From contig JAPWFG010000019.1 in assembly GCA_028015205.1 (NCBI GenBank), positions 3,224,001 to 3,288,000 on the forward strand: a stretch of 64,000 bases of DNA. The letters are read 5' to 3'. The position numbers and the translations under genes were made by a program. The notes beneath the pieces were generated by a model. That model was given only the letters and a program-made list of their open reading frames with translations. It searched no databases and was not told the DNA's origin. The DNA comes from Mytilisepta virgata. Taxonomy: Eukaryota > Mollusca > Bivalvia > Mytilida > Mytilidae. Below are positions 1 through 11,284 of the stretch, in pieces; the stretch's first letter is position 1; every line of letters starts with the position of its first letter.

Positions 1-1317
1 AGTATTTACATTCCAACAAAGGCATAATGCCTCATATCCATTTACATTGCTCAAAGCCATTAAGATGAGATGAATTAGAAAACAGACTTGACCACTTTCT
101 AATTTGACATTTATTATCTCTCCTGATTCATCTATACATTTATGTGAATGTGTTACAATAATAGACTAAATCCATATTACATTTGTAGTAAGAAAATCAA
201 GGCTGCAAGTACATGTATGTCTAATATTTGACCAGAAAAATAAATTTTTTATAGGTTCATTCATATATTTAAATAGTACATGCATGAATTTAAACATTTC
301 AACAAAATTGGTTTAATCTCCATTGAAAAATGAAAACTGTAGTGACCACAATATATATACATATTTCGAAAAATCAATATTAATTCCAAGATAACTTAGG
401 CCAAATAAAAAAATATGTGTATTTCAGGTTGCCCTGCCTACCATTTTTTGTTGTTGCAAAAACCCTTAGTTTTTTTTCTCTCACATTTTTCACTGACAAT
501 GCTTTAAAAGTCAAAATGTCTCTCCCCCAGACTCATGTAAAAAACAGTCTCTGCCTTCCCAATTTATCTTGATGTAACTGAAACCATAATTATTTTTTAC
601 TTGGCCTTATCCAAATGTTGATCTTATTAGATCTACACTGTATTCTTTGCCAAATATGAATGTATAAGGCCTATTTTCATTCACATTGTATACCTTGTAC
701 CTACTGTTTATCTGAATATTGATCTTTCTGTCATATTCAGCAACTGAATTAAGTTGGTAACTGAAACCTTATCTTATTTCTACAAATTAAAAAAATAATG
801 AAACCTTTTATCAATTTGAAAAACGTAAAAGGATATGCACCAAAATAATTATAATTTGCATTTTTAATTTTCAGATTTTCACTACACAAGTAACATTCTA
901 TATAACCTTTACTATTTTCCAGTTACTATCAACTTTCTAAAATTCAAATTAATAAATTCACACATTAATTTCAGAATATACACTACTACTATGTACCTAT
1001 AAATATTTATGTTGCTGATTGTAAACAAGTGGTTTTTGCAAGTAAGTAACTGTTTACTCAGAATATCCCAACCCTCTTTGAATTAACATGTATATATATG
1101 TTTGGGTTTTGTGCTCTTTTATGCTGTTTTTGTCTGAAGGTACATTGGTTGGATGCTGTTAACTGATTGGTACAAATATGTACATTGTACGTGTATGTCA
1201 TTTTTGACCTTTCCCATTATCCATTCTATTATTTATTGAATGTCAGTTTTAATTCAGGTGGTAAAACTGATATAAAGTGGAAACTGCTGAGCACAATGTT
1301 GAGATCAAGGACTATCC
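1..1317. other. AT-rich DNA without a recognisable gene
   Basis: I see no conserved protein, RNA gene or tandem array here. The only open frame of note, at 1167-1445, owes its length to reading into the palindromic element at 1328-1457. If the putative minus-strand leader exon near 3.4 kb is real, this stretch would be intron of that gene. Confidence 0.5.
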
Positions 1318-1327
1318 ACGTCTCCAA

Positions 1328-1457
1328 TAGTCCTGAAACTCATGACTCTTGTGTAGCCTTATTTTTTATTTGGATTTTTGCTGGGGCTATACGTGTAGCC
1401 CCAGCAAAAATCCAAATAAAAAATAAGGCTACACAAGAGTCATGAGTTTCAGGACTA
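1328..1457. mobile_element. Palindromic fold-back MITE with 9-bp target duplication
   Basis: Two 62-bp arms, 1328-1389 and 1396-1457, are perfect reverse complements around the 6-nt loop TACGTG. The arms begin TAGTCCTGAAAC. The element is flanked directly by CGTCTCCAA at 1319-1327 and again at 1458-1466. A 9-bp duplication fits Mutator-like transposons, which usually make 9-10 bp duplications, but the family assignment is inference. It has no coding capacity. Perfect arms imply recent insertion or conversion between the arms. Confidence 0.88.
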
Positions 1458-1466
1458 CGTCTCCAA

Positions 1467-3359
1467 CTGACCTTCTAGTCTTTACATATATTTTCTATTC
1501 AATTCTTTATATTTTGTAATACTTATCATTTGGGTCAAAATTTTGAAAAGGCACAGTCGCACTGCAGAAAATTCCAACAAACTTAGATCCCATTAGAGAG
1601 CCAAGTTTCAGGTAAGATAACTAAAATTTTATTTCTAGCTATAATGATCACTGGGCCTGCAAAAGGACAACAGATGGGACTATTCAAGGAGCATTCGATG
1701 AAACTTTCATCTGAATTGACTTAGTTGTTGCATAGAAAAAATAGGACCCAAGGAGCACGCTACAAAAAAAAAAAACGGTTTCACTGGAGAACATTTAAAA
1801 AAAAACTTTACTGTGACAAGATGATGGCCATTAAATCATGGCAATAGCTGACTTGTCCCTTTAGGCCAGCTTAGCTAATGAAAACTTAAAGCTAAACAGG
1901 GAGAACAAAGAACAACAAAAAACAAGACCAATCTCTTATAGTAACCTGCATCAATGCTGCCATTGTGGATCAGATCAAAAATACATGAACATGTTGAAAT
2001 CTGTCAATCTTAAATATTTTCCCATTCAATATTTTAAAAGTTTCTATAATACATGTACTTCAAAACATGTAATAACGAAGTCCAAAACATGGAATAGCTG
2101 TTGTTGTACTTCTTTTAATTAAAGCCCCTTACCTAAATTCTAGACCTTAAGAAATTTTGATTAATATATAAAGCATCATGTTTTGAGAGAAAAAACAATT
2201 TTACACTCAATTGAAAGAAACTTGCAAAATTTTAATCAAGACCTTAAAGTTGGATCATGTTATGTAAGTAAAGCAAGTAGAAAATTAATTTCTCTAATTA
2301 AAGCCCCAAAGTAGTTTGCAATTTTAGGACCTACCGACGTGGCCAATATTGATATAAATTTGTAAATCAATTGTTAATTGCAACGAACATTTCCATAGTA
2401 GTTTTACATGCCAGAGGACCGTCCCTTGGTGTCTCTTGCAACATGGCTTTCTGTTGCCCCAATTACTTTTACCATTGATATTTTATGTGCAGGGAAAGTA
2501 GATATGTTTTATTATTTATATGTAATTGTCATTTATATATCTTGTTAATTCATGCCATTGATGGCTCCTTGTGGTAAAAGTATCTTATCTTATAATACTT
2601 CTCAAGTTTAAATAACTCTGATGGTTTTAAAATGTTTACATTAAACCACATAAAATGGTAGAAAATTAACTTTCAAAAGAAATTGCTCTTATCTTGCTCC
2701 TTTTCAAAAAACAACAACAGTTTCTATATAACTTTTAAACATAAGTGACATATATCAATTACAAGTACAAATGTACTCTTCTTTGAGGATCAACAAACTT
2801 CAAAGTCTTAAGATTACTCCATTTCCAACAGGAAATATACAGCTTCTATAAAACCAATGGCTGTATCTAAATAAACCCGCACACAATAAACTAATACATG
2901 TAAACCATATACTAGATTGATAATGTCAGAACATGTTTCTGTTGGTCGATATAGTCTGCATTGGCTGTCTAAAAATAGCTCACGTCTTTGTCACGGACAT
3001 TAGTTCAATAGTCGATAACGGTTTAGGCTTTAAACTATTTGTTCATTTCTTTGTAATTAAACAATTTAAAATATACATCTAGCAACTTAAGAAAACATCT
3101 GAAAAATGCATATTTATAGCAACTGTCCAAAACTGTAATCAAATAATCCCAAACAACTCTGTGTAACGCAGCCATCTTACTTGGCAATTTGACCATGCAG
3201 TTGCCCACATCTTGGAAAACATGTTTTCTAGTTTTATTTTCCACTTCCGTATTCAAATGACCCTACACACACTAATTTCAAGCATGTATTCGTATCATTA
3301 AATGCTCTTTCACACTCAACAACTTTCTGTAAAAGAATAAAAACTATTTATTTACTCAC
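1467..3359. other. AT-rich non-coding stretch
   Basis: No coding similarity, RNA gene or clear repeat is visible. The motif ATTAAAGCCCC occurs at about 2120 and about 2298, and related copies occur near 10520 and 18815. This hints at a dispersed element, but I could not define its ends. Confidence 0.4.
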
Positions 3360-3495
3360 CAGATAGTCGCCGACTTTCTGTTGACACGCTACCTTCGCTG
3401 AAGGTCGCTTAGATCATGGACTATTGATTTTGTTCCTGTTGTGAAGTGCCACGTTTGCGTTGTGTTTATGACGACTCTTTGTTCTATTTTAGATG
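3360..3495 (-). other. Possible first (leader) exon of a minus-strand gene
   Basis: Read on the minus strand, a locally more GC-rich segment ends in a good splice donor (CTG followed by GTGAGTAAA, exon edge near 3360). A TATA-like TATAAAC lies upstream on that strand at about 3527-3521. This arrangement suits a non-coding first exon of a gene running out of the left edge, with 1-3359 as its first intron. No coding sequence supports it, so it remains a guess. Confidence 0.25.
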
Positions 3496-3729
3496 CGGTT
3501 TAAGCAATAACACAATGATAGTTTATAATTTTGTGATATTGCAATGTCTATTTATAAGGTTATAATATAGTCTGGATTAGTATTATCAAAGAAAGCGGAC
3601 GTCGTAGAAGACATTGCCCAGTGAAAAATATTACAATTTTTCAGTACGTTTATTGTGCATTTAACCCATGTGGTGAAAAGGCCGGCGGGTTTTTTTAATA
3701 ACGGGGAGTCGGGTATATTTTTTTCGTTA

Positions 3730-3745
3730 CCCCCCCCCCCCCCCC
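3730..3745. repeat. Poly-C tract (C16)
   Basis: A run of sixteen C residues lies in non-coding DNA. It produces spurious proline or glycine runs in short open frames on both strands. Confidence 0.95.
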
Positions 3746-4805
3746 AAATTATGGTCAATTTGCAAAAATATCAAAATACGATTATCCGGTCGTTCCAATT
3801 CGAAAATATGCATATCTTGTGCATCGAAATTCTGATGCATCGGTAATTTAATGGAATTGATCTACAAATTTAAAATTTCTTAACAACTCAAGCTTATAGT
3901 AAAAACTGTCAATCTGATAACTTAATTTAGTAATACTGAAACAGATATGTGCTGTCAAAAAATCTTTGATTGATATATCATTCCAGTAGAGTATTGTTTA
4001 GATTATTATTTGATACAAATTTTGATGCACAAGATGTGCACATTTCGTTGATGTACGACTCCGTTGTGCTCAGTGCCTTAAATGTTGAAAACCAAAGCAA
4101 TAATCCAAAAGCTAGATTGAAGGGCAATTTCAAAAATACCAAAATGAACAAACACAACGGTTAAAAACCTTTCTACTGGAATTTTGAAAATTAACTAACA
4201 CAGATAAATGGATCATAGAGCTTTCATGCAATCCAAGAGATCAATCAGGTCAATCATCTATATTATTTTTGTCATAATTACGTGAACAGTTGTGAATCTC
4301 ATTTGTAACCAAATTTATTTTAATTTTTAAAATTATATTATTACTAAAACACTTTTGATATGATGTATACATTTATTTTTGAAACTTGCATAAAAGATTT
4401 GTTCCAATGCCGATTTTAAACGAAATGACTAAGGTTATGAAAGAATACGAAACCTTTAGTATTATTTAAAAAATATTCATCGAATCGACAACATTTTAAA
4501 AGACTCACCAATGAAAAATAGAGATCCTAAGTAGATGACATATTTTGCTAATAAATTGAATTACTAATTACGCAAAAAGTTATGCAGTCTTATATATATA
4601 TGTTTGCGAAAGTGTATAGGAGAATCAATTAACACTGATTAACAAGCTATTAATGACAATATGATCTCAGGACAAATGTTTTGTTCTTATTCAAGGTCTT
4701 CATCGGCGGGTCAGAAGATATATATATAGGAATGATCTTCTGACATATAGGACGAAACAATCGAAAACCAAACGGGTTTCTTTAGTTATAACTTATTAAA
4801 AAGGA

Positions 4806-5384
4806 TTACCAAATATTCGGCAAATTATCAAAAATAAAATGGGAATTTTACACAAATTGGACAAAATGAAAACAGTATTCGACAAGACACCAATATTAGC
4901 GTACAGAAGAGACAAAAATCTGAAAGATATTCTCGTAAATGAGAAACATAATTCTATGTTTTTCAATAAACCTAATAAATGTAAGCCTTGCCGCCGAAAA
5001 TGCGCAATTTGTCCGTAAGTAAGGAATACTTCAACCTTCACCAATTTTGAAGGAAAAACTTTGAACATAAAAAATTATACAAATTGTACAACAGCTTATG
5101 TCATATACTCTATATTTTGTAAACGATGTAACAAATTTATCTATGTTGGGGAAACCAGAGACACACTTTATCAAAGACATCTACTAATTTTTTTTCTGAT
5201 AAGAAGAAAGAAACCAGATCCTGTTGCGATGCATTTTAATTCAGATAAACATTCGGTTGACTATTACGAAATTGTCGCTTGGGAAAAAATTTGTGGAAGC
5301 GATGCATTTAGAGATACCATTGAAAAACTTTGAATAAATAAATTGCGAACGTTCAAGCCATTCGGTATTAATACAAAAAAGTGA
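4806..5384 (+). pseudogene. Penelope-like retroelement remnant, C-terminal GIY-YIG domain
   Basis: One reading frame gives a Penelope-type C-terminus interrupted by two stops, TAA at 5016-5018 and TGA at 5331-5333, before a final TGA at 5382-5384. Upstream of the first stop it reads like the linker after the reverse transcriptase (DKTPILAYRRDKNLKDILV, then a CKPCRRKCAIC cysteine cluster). After it comes a GIY-YIG-type core (VIYSIFCKRC, then YVGET), a conserved PVAMHF block and the family-typical end LRTFKPFGINTKK. In active elements this domain is the endonuclease of a Penelope retroelement. The reverse transcriptase half is not recognisable upstream, so this is a truncated dead copy. The family match is from remembered consensus features. 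Confidence 0.78.
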
Positions 5385-5542
5385 CGTCTTCTTTCCCGAA
5401 ATTTTTGTAAAGTTAATTATGGTGACCATTTTAATTGTCTTATACCAAAATAAAAGTTCTGCTCAAGCAGACCGGTTTACAGGTCGAAAGCTGCGGTATA
5501 TTTTTTTTTAGAGTTTTTGTGTTTACCTATTTATGAGAGACC

Positions 5543-5546
<4 letters not shown>

Positions 5547-5588
<42 letters not shown>
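5547..5588. repeat. (AT)21 microsatellite
   Basis: Forty-two bases of uninterrupted AT dinucleotide repeat. Confidence 0.97.
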
Positions 5589-5592
<4 letters not shown>

Positions 5593-6260
5593 CTGCACGA
5601 AGCAAGATTGAATGTTAGCTGTATGTAACCATGTACTTAGTCCCGGGACAGTCCAAGCCAGCACTTAAGACGTAGTAAACACGGTCTATACACCGAGAAT
5701 GATGGTTCTTTTTTTCACGCTAAAACATTTGGATAAATGCTAAAACGGAATAATAAGTTTATTCAAATCGACTTGTGGAAACAGTTCAATTACAATTTTG
5801 AGAACGCTTAACTTGACTTGAACCTCACCATGCTGCGGCCAGATTTATCCTATAAATGCTTAATCGTTGACACAATACAGTAAAGCATACACAGGTTTAC
5901 CTTTTAGTTAACAGTGGCCATTATATATTTTCTCATCTTTAACATTGGGATTAAATTTTTCAACTTTTTTCCTCCGCCAGCACTATAGGCCACATGACCC
6001 CTGATTTGTGAGATGGTCAGAATCATAAAGTGGAAGACAATACTTTATCAACCACAAGGGACCATCAATGGCAAGCAATGACGACATTACATTACATAAA
6101 AAGTATATATCTACTTTTCATGGAAATAACACCGGGATACGTTTGGTATCAGGCCACAGGTAGCCATGATGCAAGAGACACCAAGGGAAGATGCACTGAC
6201 TTATTTTTTTCCAAAGTGTCCGTCGCAATCAATAGTTGTACATAGGAATATACATATTTA
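5589..6260. other. Non-coding stretch
   Basis: No gene or defined repeat is seen. It leads into the 5' end of the Helentron-like element at 6261. Confidence 0.4.
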
Positions 6261-7832
6261 TCCCCGCACTTTCGAAGAAAATTCGGGGATATAGCTATTG
6301 TCTCCGTCCTTCCGTCCATCTGTCCGTCTATCGTAGCGTCCATCCGTCCGTCCGTCCATCTGCCCGTCTGTCGTAGCGTCCGTCGGTCCGTCTGTCCGTC
6401 TGTCATACCGCTTGCCCATCAACTCCTCCTTCACTTTTGGGTTTAGAAATTTAATTTATATATAGAATGGTTGCAAACTACGTGTAAATGCGCAATGAGG
6501 TTTTAGAATTTTGATTTTCTAAACAAGGGGCCCACAGGGGTTGAACTTCGAAAATTTTGAATTCAAGCTAGTGACCTAAACTTGTCTTTTATTTTTCAAT
6601 TTATGCATTTTATTTCTATACAGTATTGTCAGACACCATATGCAGATGCGCGATAACGTTTTAGAATTTTGATTTTCTAAAATTGGGGCCCACAGGGGTC
6701 GAATTTTGAAAAACTGTTAATTTAAGCTTGTGACTTAAACTCCTCTTTCATTTTGCAGTTTATGCTTTTTATTTCTACACAGTATTGTCAGGTACCATGT
6801 GGAGATGCGCAATAAGGTTTTAGAATTTTTATTTTCTAGAATTGGGTCCCACAGGGATCGAATTTCAAAAAATTTCAGTTGAAGATGAGGATGTAAACTC
6901 GTTATTTTTTGTAATTTATGCATTTTTTCTATATAGTAGTATCATGCCATTATGTAGATGCACAATCATGTTTTAGAATTTTAATTTTCTGAAATTGGGG
7001 CTTACAGGGGTCGAATTTAATAAATTGTAAATTTAAGCTTGTGACATAAACTTGTTTTTCATTTTCCAATATGTGCCGTTTTAGCTCGCTTGGCTATGTG
7101 AGCTATTGTCATCACTTGGCGTCTAGTCTGAAACCAATTGGCCAATTGGAACAAAACATGGCAGCAATGGTCCTTAGGTGGTCCTTTTTCAGAATTATAT
7201 CCGATGACTCGACCTATTATCCATTATGGCCGCCAGACTAGAAAATAGTTTAACATAGGATCCTATGGGAAATTTACTTAAAGATCTTCTTGTCTGAAAC
7301 CACTTGGCCAATTGGAACAAACTTTGGCAGCAATGGTTTTTAGTTGTTCCTCTTTCAGAATTATATCCAATGACCCTGTCCACCATCCAAAATGACTGCC
7401 AGATGGGAACTTAGTTTAACATATGACCTAATGGGAAAGTTCACTGAATGATCTTCTTGTTTGAAACTAGTGAGACAATTGGAACTTGACAGCAATTTCG
7501 AATATTCTCAATTTAAGCTTGTGACGTACACTCCTTTATCATTTTTCAATTTATGCATTTTACATCTGTACAGTAGTGTCATGCACAATATATATAGATG
7601 TGCAATAAGGTTTTAGAATTTTAATTATCTAAACTTGGGGCATACAAGGGTCAGATTTCAAAAACTGTCAATTTAAGTTTGTGACATAATTTTTTTGTGT
7701 GATTTCTTCATAGGATGATTGCATAACATCTTTAAATGGGCATAAGGTTTTAAATTTATGCAATTGGGTAGGTGTCCCAACTAATTGCAGGGGTGCGGGG
7801 ATAACTGTCGATTCCGACAGTCCAGCTTCTAG
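6261..7832 (+). mobile_element. Helentron/HINE-like non-autonomous element
   Basis: The element begins TCCCCGCAC (6261-6269) directly after an A. Near its other end comes the inverted copy GTGCGGGGA (7793-7801). A perfect 6-bp hairpin follows (CTGTCG, loop ATTC, CGACAG, 7805-7820), then CTAG at 7829-7832 and a T. Subterminal inverted repeats, a 3' hairpin and CTRR about 10-12 nt after it are hallmarks of Helitrons and Helentrons. Inside lie a TCCG-rich simple repeat (about 6300-6410) and at least five diverged core repeats of 155-160 bp, marked by TTTTAGAATT at 6501, 6659, 6818, 6971 and 7611. Internal tandem repeats are typical of HINE elements. A second repeat is nested at 7079-7494. No Rep/helicase coding is present. 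Confidence 0.75.
7079..7494 (+). repeat. Nested AGCTCACCTGG-family repeat copy
   Basis: The copy starts TTTTAGCTCGCTTGG and continues with the family text: TGTGAGCTATTGTCATCAC, then TCTGAAACCA, GGCAGCAATGGTCCTTAG and CCTATGGGAAA. It interrupts the core-repeat array of the Helentron-like element, whose units resume after it. It therefore appears to have been inserted later or captured. Its 3' end is not preserved. Confidence 0.8.
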
Positions 7833-10800
7833 TTTTTGTTGTTATTCACCCTACCTCCTCACGTCTAATGTAAAAAGACTAATAACCCAGTAAAAAAAAT
7901 AACCTTGGGTTAGTTGATGTACACCTCGTAACTTATGCAAGGAGTTTAAAATAAAAAAAAACCCATTATCAGATATTTAGTTGCAAATTAATCATTTGCA
8001 AAATGTCTTTATTTTAGGACATAGTTCAGATTTTGTTTTCATGGCATCGCGGAGATGTTGTGCAAGAAGATAGAAAAGCTTTTCATCATCTATTTTACCT
8101 GAAGAGCATCTTAGACCAGTTCTGTCCGGGCGGAGAGGGATATTTCTGTTTACAATGTTGAAGGGTAGATGAAAATCTCATGCTTTACGTTAGTTCCTTC
8201 ATCATAAAGTATTTGTTACTGAGGAAAGCGCATTGAATACAGCATTGTTATTGTTTGTTGGTATGCCTTCAAACATTTCTGGGTATAATTGTGCTCAATA
8301 AAGATTATTTATAAAGTACAAGGAAAAGAAAGATAATTCTTTTACTAAAGGTATATAACCTATTGCAGGAATAATATTGCAACAGGTTCTTAGTATTTCC
8401 AGAAATCACACCAATCGCAGCGTCTACTTACGTTTAGAACGGATGTCCCCCAGATGTGTAAATATTGAAAATGTGTTCATACGAGGTTCATACGATATTT
8501 CAAGGTACAAGTTTGATACTATCTCTATTAAAATGTATAACAGTGCATTTTCTAAACAAAAGACCATGTTGTTTAAATACGAGCCATGATAATCGCTATA
8601 TATGTTAAGAAAGTTGGAATTTGTTATGATGCTACACTTTTAAAACTCATAGATATCCCAAGGCAATGAATTTGAGCAGGAATTATTACCTCACTAGTCT
8701 GTTCCAATATAGAAATGTTTTTATCTAGCTTCTTCCATCTTTCTTAACCTGCATGTCTATCAAAATTTTATGTTGATTTCCCAAGTAATAGTGTTAATTT
8801 GGGATTTTATACAATGCCAACTTGTATTTTGTTGTGATTGTTAACAATATTGTGGTCACCAATAATGCAACATGACCGTTATCAAATTGCGAAAAGACAT
8901 CGTGGTGAAGCTTGCCTACGTCTAAAGGTGAGGCAAATGTTCCATCCACTATCTAAAAGCATTTGGATAAAGATTTCTTTTTTTATTTTGCCTGATTTCA
9001 GATTATAAAGTCTCGTTTATGATCTAAAAAGATCCCGAGACGGGTGTAAATCTGAAGACATTCATAATGATTTCGATTATTCCATTTTGGACATAGCTAA
9101 TCTAGTTCAGATTTCATAGAAAGTTATAACCGTTTTTCTGATAGTGTAAAGTAGTCCACACATTTTTTTTTACATAAAGAGTTCTAGAACTGTGATATCC
9201 AAAAAAAAAACTTTTAAAGTACTCGTCCAGATTTCAGAAAAAAAAAACATTTATTCAGTGATATCAGCTATGTAATATGCAGTTGAGATTAATCATTACA
9301 GCTTAACTTCTTCTGCTCTTTTTTTTACATAGTAGATAATTTGTTGGTAAAGAATAACGCCAGAATTTCTGTTCATTTGGTCGAGATATTTTCATTCATT
9401 TCATTATTTTTATTGTTGGAATCTAGAAGCTTTCACGTAGGATAATTTTTTAGGTATTTCCATGAAATTCGAACACTTTTGGGACTATTACACCCTTATA
9501 TTATATCTATTATAGTAACTCCTTCCAGACCGTCTTATTTTTAAGCACAACAGGAAATGAAATTCTTTCGCTCATTTCTCTTTCTTGGTTAAGCATTTGA
9601 CATAGAAGTTCAGTGAAAACAATGAAATGTAAATAAGCATTACATAATCCAGAATAGCACTGGTTAAAAATTTGTTATTAACTTCTAAGTTTTCAGCAAC
9701 TTTTAGGTGAGGCAACTGACTCGTTGCCTCAATGGAAGCTACGCCACTGGACAAAGGCATGCACAATCAAACGATCTAAGGGGGGTGTTATAAAAAGAAG
9801 AGTTGTACATACATAGTTCCACCTATCATTTGTCATTAGAATTGTTCACTACAGTGAGAAAGACTAATTCAAAGGTCGACGGTTAAAAGAAAAAACATCT
9901 AAGGACAGAAGTATGCCTAAGGGGTATACTCTTTTGTTCAAAAAGATTTTGGTTCATATCCTGGTTTAAATTGATATGTATTTGGTACATGTCATGGACT
10001 GGGGTGCCTTATAGGTATACATGTAGATATAGGATTTTTTTGTTTCTATATACATTGCAAGATAAAGCTACATAAATGAATGTATATTCCCATGACCTCA
10101 AGCTGTCTCACGTAAGAGGACAAATGACGTTTGGGTTAATTATTTGTGGTACGTGCAGGTCTAAACAATCTGCAACTATCCAATATCTAGCTTACAGCAT
10201 GAAAGTTTATACTTTAAATTTATACAAGTCAGTAATAGGTGACGTGTAAACAATAGTGATAATGCAATGAAACGAATAAAGTTGCACTATATTTTATCAG
10301 CCAAAGAAGTATTCTATATACAGCAAACAGTTGGTTTCTTGAAGTTAACTTTACATATAGCAGAACATGTACATGCACTTAGTTATTTCTTAGAAAGTGG
10401 TTAGCCTACGGTAAAATACACAATTTATTAACGTGGACACGCATGGAATGGAATGGACGCGGTTTGAAATATGTACAAAAAAAGGAAAGATAGTAGCTCC
10501 TAATACTTCTTTATTTCATTAAAGCCCCTTACTCACATACAAGCATGGGGTACTTTAGTACGATCATTTAACGAACTGAAAAAAATTCGGACTCGATAAT
10601 AAAGTACATGACACAAGACTTCCCTTCTTTCATGTAACGATGGTTTGGATGAACTCCAATATATTAGACCAGATAAAAATAACTCTCAGTTTCAGAGACG
10701 TTTAAAAATGAAAAAGTATAAAAAAAAATCAAAATTTTGCTATTCCTACGTTTAAGTATCCGTATCCTGCCGGGGCACCTCATGTCACTCAAGTAGTATT

Positions 10801-11158
10801 ATTTCACATTTGATCTTGTGGAATTCACCCACTGTCTTCTCAGTTTGCTGAATTTTTTATATAATCATTTGGGTTTATTAACCAGAGAATGATCAATTAT
10901 ACTAATATTATTCAATTTATTTCATTGTCTAATTAGGAACTGTATATGAAGTATAGTATTATATATGATCCCTGATCTAATCAAATAGTCCTTTCGAGCA
11001 TAAATATATAATCAAAACACATAACGTTACACCCGCTCTTTATTTAACACACACTTTCATATTCGTTCACACTGATTATTGCAATTTGATACAGCACAAC
11101 AACATAATTACATTAATATTTTTCTCTAACAGTTTATATAATATACAGTTTTAATTCT
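7833..11158. other. Non-coding stretch upstream of DNAJA2
   Basis: No protein-coding gene is recognised. A 14-bp motif, AAGCTACGCCACTG (9736-9749), recurs at 43288-43301 and resembles the terminal sequence of some hAT transposons read outward, but no matching other end was found. The remainder is unassigned AT-rich DNA. Confidence 0.4.
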
Positions 11159-11284
11159 CAATTTATGATTAGTCAAGAGATGACGGGGTTTTGATTTTTT
11201 ATCGGGGGAAATTATCTCCCTGTGTAATTAAATCTATTTCCTGTCTCCAGCAGGTGGCGGTTGTCGGAAGCTAACCTCGTGAAA
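11159..11284 (+). promoter_or_regulatory. Likely 5' UTR and proximal promoter of DNAJA2
   Basis: The 125 bases before the start codon are less AT-rich than their surroundings and run straight into AAAATGGCA, a good initiation context. No TATA box is obvious, which would suit a constitutively expressed chaperone gene. The transcription start cannot be placed from sequence alone. Confidence 0.35.

Noticed and set aside
1167..1445. 92-codon open frame on the + strand
   Set aside because: Its C-terminal half is the palindromic MITE read through; there is no domain, and the length is explained by the repeat.
3552..3846. Overlapping open frames on both strands with glycine or proline runs
   Set aside because: They are produced by the C16 tract and share no conserved sequence.
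5547..5588. CRISPR-like or regulatory repeat
   Set aside because: It is a plain AT microsatellite; no CRISPR arrays are expected or seen in this eukaryotic DNA.
6149..6406. Minus-strand frame rich in TDGQTDRRTDG
   Set aside because: It translates the TCCG-type simple repeat at the start of the Helentron-like element.
8040..8170. Minus-strand segment reading like a short exon (NIPLRPDRTGLRC...)
   Set aside because: The frame is fairly long but has no recognised family and no convincing acceptor-donor pair.
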